Origin: Candolleomyces eurysporus | Lineage: Eukaryota > Basidiomycota > Agaricomycetes > Agaricales > Psathyrellaceae | NCBI GenBank assembly: GCA_027579435.1 | Contig: JANBPK010001386.1 | Coordinates: 1 to 16,915 of the forward strand | Reading direction: 5' to 3' | Length of the DNA: 16,915 nt | Shown: in pieces, positions 9,351 through 16,482 of the stretch | Layout: each line of letters opens with the position of its first letter | Position numbering within the stretch: the stretch's first letter is position 1 | Program-made: the position numbers and the translations under genes | Notes under the pieces: model-generated | What the model was told of the DNA's origin: nothing | Seen by the model: only the letters and a program-made list of their open reading frames with translations | Database searches by the model: none

Positions 9351-9389
9351 NATTTTTTTTATTTAATTTTTAATTTCTAATTTTTTTTT
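9351..9389. repeat. N followed by A/T-rich homopolymer tract
   Basis: A single N at 9351 precedes two runs of eight to nine T separated by a short A/T-only stretch. This is a likely assembly weak point in the 3' flank of gene B. It may also be a remnant of a poly(A) tail on the opposite strand; no coding retroelement is attached. Confidence 0.5.
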
Positions 9390-10243
9390 CGTTCTATTTC
9401 GGGATCTTGCTTCGCTCGTGTATTTTACTCAGTCGCAGAGTGAAGCAGGAATCTGTAGTTTCCTTGTACTATTTTTTATCATGCGCATTCGTGATTTGGC
9501 CCGATGATCCAATAAACCTGGGGCCGCTAGCAAAATCCCGACCCCTTGTGCTATAATTGAGCAGTCTCTTTTGACTCACACGTCCCGACCGAGAAACGAC
9601 CGCATGAATCAACTTTCTGCCCGAACGAAGACGGAAATAGGTGGTAGAATGGGGTACAGGCAGGAAATGACGATGGTTGTGAACAAGACGTGTCCGCACG
9701 CCAATCAGGAAAATGAGATGATTTGCAGTATTAATGCAAATCACAAGTTGGTAGAAGAAAAAGAAAGGAGCACTCATAGATTTCGGAAATTATTGAGACA
9801 TTTAAATGAGGATTGATGGTACTTCGACAAGATTAAAGGCATGATATGACGACCGATACATCGGATACCACAGGTGACATGAACCGGTGCCCGTACGACA
9901 TCGCAGGCACCTGTGATACGCGTTTCGGCCAGAATGCCACCCAAAATCCAGATCCTAATACATGTGCAAGTCTGCGCCTCCCAAGGGGACCATCCGAACA
10001 CACACACCCGGCGTACTCAACTCCCTACTACCTACCTAAATATGGAAGCAGAGACACATGGCGGAACGTCACTCCGCGCGTGAAGTTTCGGACTCTTGAC
10101 TCTCGTCCCCAACCCGCACTGGTGTTTTCACCACAAGAAAAGTAGCTACACGTAAAATATGTGCAGAACAAAGAGATCTATAGGCTAAGCTCTCTCTCTG
10201 CGCTCTCTACGAGTTTTTGCATTAACAGCACCTTGATGTTCAG
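9390..10243. other. Gene-free flank of gene B and unique sequence
   Basis: To 9978 this is the duplicated flank matching 3040-3832. From there to 10243 no homologue is visible within the window. A 99-codon plus-strand frame (9846-10145) exists, but its first half lies in duplicated flank that is interrupted by stops in the other copy, so I do not call it. Confidence 0.45.
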
Positions 10244-10450
10244 GCAATTGAAGAAGAGCAGAAGCGCTGGGGTCGGTCTGACTCTTCTCGGAGTCAAATG
10301 GAGCCCAGAAAGAAGAAAAGGCGAGGGAAGATATATGTTTATGGTGAGTAGACACACCCAAGATACATGAATGAACTGAGGAATCGTACATATGTTTGGG
10401 CAGAGGCTTCGGCATATCCTTTGCTGCGACGCCCATTGACATCACTCTGA
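10244..10450 (+). other. Possible terminal exons of an unidentified plus-strand gene
   Basis: Between an acceptor-like GATGTTCAG (ends 10243) and a strong donor GTGAGT (from 10341), one frame reads a charged stretch containing EEEQKRWGRSDSSRSQ and RKKKRRGKIYVY. A candidate acceptor TTTGGGCAG near 10403 joins in phase to 15 codons ending at a TGA at 10448-10450. No upstream exon could be found and no family is recognised. The stop would lie 4 bp past that of the minus-strand frame at 10442. Confidence 0.25.
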
Positions 10451-11293
10451 CCCCTTGGTAGGTTGATCCCAGAAACCCGCCAAAAGACGGTTAACACCTT
10501 CGGATGATCCCTTTGGCCCTTTGGCAGGTTGACTCCAGAGACTCGTGAAGGGGCGGTTGACACCTTCGGATGGTCCCTCTGGCTTTTTGGCAGGTAGACC
10601 CCAGAGACTCGCCAAGGGCCGTTTAACAGCTTCGGATGGTCCCCCTGGCTTTTCGACAGGTTGATCCCAGTGACTTCTCAAGGGACGGGCAACACTCTCG
10701 GATGGTCCCTCTGGCTTTTTGAGGGATTGACCCAAGGGACTCGCCAAGGGACGGCTAACACTTTCGGTTGGTTCCCCCTCGGCGGCTCTCGTCTCTAACA
10801 ACTTTTTACTTTTTTTCCTTTCTGCTTTCAGTCCTTTCTTTCTGGCCTTCTTTAACGCTGGGTCGTGTTCTGGAGACGGCTCACGTGCTGGAAGCGGGTC
10901 CCGTTCTGGAGATGGCTTGCGTTCTAGTGACGGCTCGTGTTCTAGAGATGGCTTGCGTTCTGGCGGCAGCTCGCGTTCTGGAGACGGCTCGTGTTCTGGA
11001 GAAGGCTTGTGTTCTGGAGAAGGCTTGTGTTCCGGAGAAGGCTTGTGTTCTGGAGAAGGCTTGTGTTCCGGAGAAGGCTTGTGTTCCGGAGAAGGCTTGT
11101 GTTCTGGAGAAGGCTCATGTTCTGGAGATGGCGCGCGTTCTGGAGATGGCACGTGTTCTGGAGATGGTGCGTGTTCTGGAGATGGTGCGTGTTCTGGAGA
11201 TGGCGCGTGCTCCGGAGATGGATGAGGAAGATGAAGTGGAGGGAGCTTTGACCCGCAGGAGCAGCAAAAGCAGGAGTCGGAGTCGGAGTCGTT
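10442..11293 (-). CDS. Long repetitive open frame (SPEHKP and 22-residue repeats), no ATG
   Basis: A 283-codon minus-strand frame with no methionine at all, ending at TGA 10444-10442. From its N-side it has about 19 six-residue units of the type PSPEHK/PSPERA, then a Lys/Arg-rich bridge (KKARKKGLKAERKKSKK), then five 22-residue repeats of the form KPEGPSEGVNRPL-SLW-QPA. The 66-bp repeats are open only in this frame; the plus strand is closed there by TAG and TGA codons, which favours minus-strand coding. Without an ATG it could only be an internal or last exon. I could not find a convincing upstream acceptor, and a TGA blocks the frame at 11296-11294. A Pro-rich disordered protein is the best reading; function unknown. 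Confidence 0.4.
   Translation of the reverse strand, partial: NDSDSDSCFCCSCGSKLPPLHLPHPSPEHAPSPEHAPSPEHAPSPEHVPSPERAPSPEHEPSPEHKPSPEHKPSPEHKPSPEHKPSPEHKPSPEHKPSPEHEPSPERELPPERKPSLEHEPSLERKPSPERDPLPAREPSPEHDPALKKARKKGLKAERKKSKKLLETRAAEGEPTESVSRPLASPLGQSLKKPEGPSESVARPLRSHWDQPVEKPGGPSEAVKRPLASLWGLPAKKPEGPSEGVNRPFTSLWSQPAKGPKGSSEGVNRLLAGFWDQPTKGSE
10451..10780 (-). repeat. Tandem repeat, 5 x 66 bp
   Basis: Units begin at about 10451, 10517, 10583, 10649 and 10715. They share TTCGGATGGTCC, CTTTTTGGCAGGT and CAGAGACTCGCCAAGGG-like blocks with scattered substitutions. A period of 66 bp (22 codons) keeps the minus-strand frame. The unit nearest 10780 is the most diverged. Confidence 0.85.
10867..11217. 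repeat. Tandem repeat, about 19 x 18 bp
   Basis: Units have the form TTCTGGAGAAGGCTTGTG with variation at a few positions (GAAGGCTTG in the middle, GATGGCGCG/GATGGTGCG towards 11217, more degenerate near 10867). The 18-bp period is a multiple of three, so several frames on both strands stay open. Near-identical units around 11000-11110 suggest recent slippage or unequal exchange. Confidence 0.9.
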
Positions 11294-11478
11294 TCAATAG
11301 TAAGAAGAGTAGGAAGACAAAGAAAAATAAGGAGGAGAATTGGGAAGAAGTGGTGTTAGGTTCAGGAGATGCTACCAATAGCGAACCTCTCACGTTGGAG
11401 AATGTGGAGGTGAAGGTGAAGGGTGGTAAGAAGGCGTTGCCGGCTCTGGTTTGTCCGAATTGTATGAGTGCAATTTAA
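10912..11478 (+). CDS. Candidate plus-strand protein with RS-rich and CPNC C-terminus
   Basis: An ATG-started plus-strand frame of 188 codons. The first 100 residues are the 18-bp repeat read as VLEKAC/VPEKAC/VLEMAR. From the ATG at 11218 the composition changes: MDEEDEVEGAL, then RRSSKSRSRSRSRFNSKKSRK, then acidic KEENWEEVVLGSGDATNSEP, ending KALPALVCPNCMSAI. This unique 86-residue tail looks like real protein: an Arg/Ser tract typical of RNA-binding or nuclear proteins and a CxxC pair. The minus strand is blocked in the 18-bp frame here. It conflicts with the minus-strand frame over the repeats; at most one need be translated. The true start could be 11218. Family not recognised. Confidence 0.4.
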   Translation: MACVLVTARVLEMACVLAAARVLETARVLEKACVLEKACVPEKACVLEKACVPEKACVPEKACVLEKAHVLEMARVLEMARVLEMVRVLEMVRVLEMARAPEMDEEDEVEGALTRRSSKSRSRSRSRFNSKKSRKTKKNKEENWEEVVLGSGDATNSEPLTLENVEVKVKGGKKALPALVCPNCMSAI

Positions 11479-11958
11479 ACGAGTCGTTGGGTTAAGCCTC
11501 AGAGCGCGATTTTTTTTCTTTGTGTGCCAACATTGGTAGTTATTTATGGACCTTATCATATGTATCAAGTAGCTCTACTTCTCTTGCTGTAGCCTTTGCT
11601 AGTTTACTTCTTATCCAGGACTATCGCAATCGAGTGCATGAACATGCTCCTATCCAATTGAATGCTCAAATCTTGAGATAAGTTGTAAACACTTATCCCT
11701 GAGCTGTCAGGCAAAAGTTGCAACAAACACCAAAGGCAGAGGGATTGAAAGAACGGCAAACTTTGACTTGGTTAGATGGGTAGCAATTTTGAGAGGACTG
11801 ACTATTGAGCCAATGTTCTTGGTGAAGAGAAGAGTGCATTTTGAGGTTTGTGAAGCATACTGTATATTGCAAACAAGTGGCATGGTGAAACAAATGGTTA
11901 TAGGACCGGAAATATATATACATAGAGGAAGTGGGCCGACGCTCTGCGCGGCATACCT

Positions 11959-12505
11959 CCGAGGTATTTTGACTTGGTTTACTGGTTTTATTGGAGTAAC
12001 ATTAACAGAACACAACAAAGGCCATCTACAAGCTGACTTCTACAGTAAAGTAAGTTGGGACAATCAATCTATGGTTGAATGGCGAATAAAATAATGAGGT
12101 GCAGCAAGCTAAAGTAAATGACAAGGAGATAGAAATGAGGGAGCCGAGACAGGACTATAACGATCTTTGCGGCCAGCCAGACGATACAAAGTGAGCTACC
12201 ATGAAAAGATGGCTGAACGAAAAAGGCTGCAGCCATAGCCACCGAGGAGATGCCAAAGGGAGAGGATCAAAGGTGACGATGCTGTTGAGTCACGGAGAGA
12301 ACAAAAGGATGATGGCAAAAGGCAAGGCAACCGCCGGCGAACGGATGCGGTCAGTATTGGTGATCAGAGAAAGGAGAAAGGCAAAAAAGTGACAAACTCA
12401 TCAAAAGGCAGCAGAAAGCGTAGATGCCGAAATGATGCACACCGGCGTACAAATTCTTGGCAGACAACTGGGGTACAATGTACCCGAGTCAAAATGCCTC
12501 GGAAC
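11959..12505. repeat. Inverted pair of the CCGAGGCATTTTGACTCGG motif, outer pair 1
   Basis: A forward copy at 11959-11977 (CCGAGGTATTTTGACTTGG, two changes) faces a reverse copy at 12484-12502 (CCGAGTCAAAATGCCTCGG, perfect). The motif itself has CCGAG..CTCGG ends that can pair. No target-site duplication is evident next to it. Confidence 0.6.
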
Positions 12506-13021
12506 TTGGTTCCTTGCTACAAGTCAAGAAAGGGCCAATGCTTGTTTCCAACTGGGGCCCAATTATACTGCCTGTGCCAACTGTTTGGCACACTGCTCAG
12601 TCAAAAGTCACAGAGAATCATCCATGATGGAGGGAAACACAAGAAGCAGGAAAAAACATGATGGTATGATTGAGCAGTCAGAAAGGAATGTATGCCAGAG
12701 TATCACACTATCCTCCTTGTCCATTCCCAGGACACAGAAAATCACTTGTAGATTCAGCAAGACAGAAATGATATGGGGTCTGTGATCCCAAGAAGGCCTA
12801 ATATTCCAACCACTGACTGTGGACAGGAAACCAGTGCAACAGTGAGAATAATTTTGCAGAAATGGGAGAGATTGTGTGGAGTTAAGTGTTCACAGAGACA
12901 GTCCATTGATCTGAGGATATAAGGGAGCCGTTCCATTGGTGTTGAGATTTAGGAGATGTGACATGATATCATAAATAGATAGTACCTGTAGGAAGTGGCC
13001 GCTACTTTGCATGGCAGTGGT

Positions 13022-13229
13022 CCGAGACATTTTGACTCCACCAGTAAGTATATGAATCACTTTCAAGGTTTTGTAGGTGAGAGGGGACAGGCAAACAGGA
13101 ACCTGGAAAAGGAGAACAGGAAATACTGGTGGGGAACAGTGGCACCACTGTTGGTTCCTGTACATGCCGCACATCCATCTTGGTGCCTGGAATTTGCATG
13201 TATAAAACCGAGTCAAAATGCCTCGGAAC
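13022..13229. repeat. Inverted pair of the CCGAGGCATTTTGACTCGG motif, pair 2
   Basis: A forward copy at 13022-13038 (CCGAGACATTTTGACTC) faces a reverse copy at 13208-13226, whose 22 bp with flank are identical to the 12484-12505 copy. The pair spans 208 bp, a size seen in MITEs. The inner sequence shows no longer inverted repeat. Confidence 0.6.
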
Positions 13230-13682
13230 ATCTGAGAATGCAAAGACACATAAACAATGAACCAAAGACTGGGAAAAAAAAAGAGATAGGAGTAAGAAGC
13301 AAATACAGACATCCAATATCATTTGGTTTGGCTATAAATACAAGGGGAAGTGTAAACTGGGTTGAGTCTGAAACCTGATGTAACGAATGATTCCGAATGT
13401 GATGGTAAGAGGAACTGTCAATGTTTGAGTGGGAGAAAGGTAACCCACATACCAGGGTCCTGCAGATTGTGTGGTAATTGTGGCAAGTGTGGTGATCATT
13501 CCAGTACTTCTTGAACTGTGGTATAGCATTAGCAGAAGGGAATGAAAGACAGAGCAGGTGGTACACACATCTTGACTTGTTGAGAGGCGGGTCTGAAATG
13601 GAATCACCAGCACATGATTGTTGTTGGCTGAGAAGCCTCGGATTATTCTGAAAATGAATACACTGAGTTACAGAACATGCGA

Positions 13683-13862
13683 GTTCATGGGGAAGCAGAC
13701 TTACTTCCTATACAACAGATGAGCTGAATGGCAAGAAATTCAGGTTCATGAGGAAGCAGACTTACNNNCTATACAACAGATGAGCTGAATGGCAAGAAAT
13801 TCAGGTTCATGAGGAAGCAGACTTACAAACTATACAACAGATGAGCTGAATGGCAAGAAATT
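13683..13862 (-). repeat. Tandem array, 3 x 61 bp, with splice-like boundaries
   Basis: Units start at 13683, 13744 and 13805 and are nearly identical. The only variable spot is a trinucleotide: TTC in unit 1, NNN (13766-13768) in unit 2, AAA in unit 3. On the minus strand each unit reads acceptor TTGCCATTCAG, 19 nt, then donor GTAAGT. The NNN indicates that the assembler could not resolve the array, so the real copy number may be higher. Confidence 0.85.
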
Positions 13863-13968
13863 AACCACATAGACATACCGTCTACTCTGGCCAATTTGTG
13901 TGCAACCATGAATTTTTACACGCATACCCAAGGAGACCACCACACCGGTGCAGATGAATTTAAATTGA

Positions 13969-15108
13969 TCAAGCCACATTGTGTATTCCGCAGGGTTGAT
14001 GAACGGGTCGCAAATCATTCGATAGCCATCGGTCAGTGTGAAAGCTTCCCGGGAAACTCAGCCATATTGTACCCACCACGATCTCGCTGGTCTTCAAATG
14101 ACGAAAATGGATTATCTCGTTCCCCTCTTTGCTTCGGATATCATCTTTGTACTCCCGCCGGTAAGGGAGCGTAAACCGGGTCTGACACCGTCGACTGCCA
14201 TCGTTCTGCTTAGCACTTCCTCCGCTCTGGTTAAGACCCCGTATCTTATGAAATTACGCACCAAACAAGCCACCCTTGGTTTATATATATTCCAAGTTCC
14301 GTCTTTCCACATTTTGGACACGTCTTTGTAAGATCGTCAACCCATTCCCGCTCCACCAACATGCTCATTACAAGCTCCTCCCCCAACAGCATTACATCAC
14401 TCCAACCCCGAGCACCGACAGGCGTTCCGTTTAAACGCGTGATACAATACCGCTTCTCGTCGACACGTTCCTTACCTACCTTTCCTCTGAAATGCTTGGC
14501 CAAGGTATCGTGCAGGTCCTGCGATGTCAATTTAGTCAGACGCACGTCGCAAAAGGTTTGAACGGAACTCCGAAATCATCTCTCACCTCGTACGTGGCGA
14601 CGATTGACCAGGGGAGCGTAAAAGTTTCGCCTAGCGCGTCCGTGATGATCAGCGCGTTCGTATTGCTGAAGCCCACAGCCTGAGGCAACTTCCTTTGGAC
14701 AACTCGATTCATCCGTAACAGTTCTGCTTCCCGAGCTATGACAAGTTTAGGGCATTTTTCACGTAGGAGGACAATCTACCACCGAAAGATGACTCACATT
14801 CTGCCGAGTTGTTGTTGTAGGCACCCTGGTTCAAGTTGCCTGCCACGTTATTGACTATTATCCTGTCAATCCTAACGTTTCTGGCATTTTGCAAGATATG
14901 AAGGCTGTACGGTGCGGGCTCTAACAGTGGTGATAGCCTTATCAGCTGGTCTGTCGCTACAGACGGACGACTCACGCTCATCGCCACTGAGCGGATTCTC
15001 AGAATCCTTGTCCCGTCGCAGCTTCAGGAAACCTCGGCGCAACAGAGACAGAAAAGCCATGCGCAAGCTCTTGCCCTTGCTTGGAGGTGAATTGCCAGTG
15101 CGATCCAT
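13969..15108 (-). CDS. Ubiquitin-like-domain protein with zinc-ribbon, basidiomycete type
   Basis: Exons: 15108-14976, 14920-14798, 14735-14587, 14518-14262, 14194-13969; introns GT..AG of 55-68 nt; phases agree for 295 residues. Residues about 1-45 are Ser/Lys/Arg-rich. A QNARNVRIDR-IIVNNVAGN segment (near 51) is the 'NAxNVxIxxxxxNNVxG' lead typical of mushroom proteins. A ubiquitin-like fold resembling the fungal ULD_2 type follows (DALGETFTLPWSIVATYEDL to WSDVMLLGEELVMSMLVER, about 115-195). A zinc ribbon, CPKC...CRRC, comes next at about 206 and 221. The Cys codon that starts the second CxxC is split by the fourth intron (donor GTGCGT); without splicing the protein ends in WCVIS. Role unknown. 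The 3' end is less sure: from about 14060 another frame (TLTDGYRMICDPFINPAEY) looks more protein-like and ends at a GTATGT donor, so a frameshift or extra exons may exist. Confidence 0.75.
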
Positions 15109-15894
15109 GTCAAGGCGGTGGTTCAATCGTCGGGGGAGAGAAAAGAGACACTTGGGTGAAGTCTGGAAGGAAGAGCGGGTATGGCGACGAAGGTGGGTGT
15201 CAGACACGAGACAGCCTGCAGGTGATAGTGCTATGCACAGCCGTTCGATGGATCGAGAAGTTGGGCGCTTATCGCACGAATCAGACCGCGATTAGACTAA
15301 TCGGATGTTCCAGAGGTCTGGCACTGGATCCACGAGGACAAGCCAATTCATTCGATTCGCTCGATCGGTCATTAATACATCGTGAAAGCTTTCATGTTCC
15401 CAATCGAGAGTCAATCGAGAGTCAGGTGAAACACAGAAGAGGAATGCAAACCCCGAATCATGGTACCATTCCATTAGGGACCTCTTGATGCTCGACGCAC
15501 CCCCGTGGCCACACCCAGCGAGGTCTCCACATTTGCGTAGCTTGGCACTCATCAAGTGCTAAATGGCAGTACGGGGACGGTAGGACATCCGCCAGACGAT
15601 GACGGAGCCCCCGAGAAAGAGTCGATGCGTGGAGAATACCAAATGCGGTCAGAACGGAAATTGCGCTAGATTGTCCTTACAGGAATCAAGCAGATCCGAG
15701 CAATCGATAGTCAGAATATATAGAGGGGAGTTTCGGTCCAGGAAGCACACGTTGGGAACTGCAAGGAATAACGGACCTTTATGCCGCTCACCCTATGGTT
15801 CTGTTGGCAGACGCAAGTGAGAGTGAGCAGAGTGCGTCGTCGTTGTCTCTTGGATTTGGTTGACCGCAGGTTGACGAGATGTTGTTTTGTGCAG
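15109..15894. other. Gene-free interval between the ULD gene and the EF-G relic
   Basis: It holds the promoter of the minus-strand ULD gene. Open frames are short and lack family resemblance. I looked for earlier EF-G exons in 15560-15894 and found none that convince. Confidence 0.45.
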
Positions 15895-16165
15895 GTCAAG
15901 TTATCGGTGGACTGAACACCCGTCGTGGAATTATCGTCGACAGTGAAGTCCGGGATGACAAGTTTACGGCTGTTGCTGAGATTTCTTCGAACGGTATGTT
16001 TGGGTACTCGAACCAGCTCCGCGGATTGACTCAAGGCAAGGGAGAGTTTAGCTGGAATACAAGGGGGNCCTATACTGATTGTGTTCTTTAATGCAGCACC
16101 CCATGCCTGTGCTACCTAACGTGTAGAAGGAGCTCGAGGAGGCGTTGAACCAGGGTAGAAAGTAA
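15895..16165 (+). pseudogene. Relic of mitochondrial elongation factor G (C-terminal domain V)
   Basis: After an acceptor TTTTGTGCAG the frame reads [47 protein letters not shown], which is the highly conserved domain V of mitochondrial EF-G1 (translocase of mitochondrial translation). It is broken three ways. A one-base loss after 16052 turns the expected MEYK into WNTR. An N at 16068 sits at the next splice donor. In the last exon (from 16097, HPMPVLPNV) a TAG at 16124-16126 stands where the family has Gln, before KELEEALNQGRK and a TAA. Domains I-IV are absent. A fragmentary duplicate of MEF1 is the simplest reading. A downstream frame at 16225-16281 after an ACTAG may be a further exon, but its phase does not fit. 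Confidence 0.75.
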
Positions 16166-16482
16166 ACGATATTCATCATTTAGACGCCTATGTTATATCA
16201 CTGATTAATCACATCGACCACTAGGAACGACTCATTAAGGATGTCATGCGGGACCGTCGTGAGAAAAAAGACCTGCCCTAAACCCGAAACCTAAAATTTT
16301 GGTCATTGACCATCATCATCGCCGTCCTCGACGCCCCAAAACAATTGCCAAATCGCCTCATCGTTGCGGGCATTCCTGCAGGGCAGTCTACACCTTTTAA
16401 AAAGTGCGTGTCTCGACGGCGATGAAGAGGCCGCGATGTCATTGTATTGTATCGGTATTGATACGATCTCTCGCAGACCACG
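16166..16482. promoter_or_regulatory. Upstream region of eIF3a
   Basis: 317 bp between the EF-G relic and the eIF3a start. No TATA box is visible. The start codon context is ACGATGG, with G at +4. A CTCTCGCAG just upstream could be the end of a 5' UTR intron. Confidence 0.35.

Larger units (their letters stand above)
7290..9978 (+). repeat. Segmental duplication, copy B
   Basis: A diverged direct copy of 840-3832, lying on the far side of the dynamin gene. In this copy SEM1 is reduced to fragments and the gene A homologue is frameshifted. The 3' flank is kept as far as the TCTGCGCC motif at 9971-9978. Beyond that the two copies no longer match by eye. Confidence 0.75.
11479..13682. other. 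2.2-kb region without recognisable genes
   Basis: Lower GC than the flanks and purine-rich on the plus strand. Open frames here are short and resemble no family I know; no reverse transcriptase, transposase or integrase motif is visible. It holds four copies of a 19-bp motif (see the two inverted-repeat entries). The character suggests decayed transposon sequence, but this is inference. Confidence 0.5.

Noticed and set aside
9846..10145. 99-codon plus-strand frame with CPYDIAGTC
   Set aside because: Its first half is duplicated flank; the same stretch at 3711-3800 has in-frame stops, so there is no sign of selection on it.
10867..11217. CRISPR-like regular repeat
   Set aside because: There are no spacers; units are contiguous 18-bp repeats in a eukaryotic sequence and fit a protein-coding or minisatellite repeat.
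12995..13566. Several 90-140 codon frames in the low-GC region
   Set aside because: They overlap on opposite strands, have no family motif, and span the repeated 19-bp motif; they look like chance frames in decayed DNA.
14872..15295. Open frames of 111-127 codons around the ULD start, on both strands
   Set aside because: The plus-strand frame is the complement of the Ser/Lys/Arg-rich ULD exon 1. The minus-strand one is exon 1 read through its intron.
15560..15894. Possible earlier exon of the EF-G relic (AHPMVLL near 15790)
   Set aside because: Only a few residues resemble the family and the following EPIM motif is missing; too weak to call.
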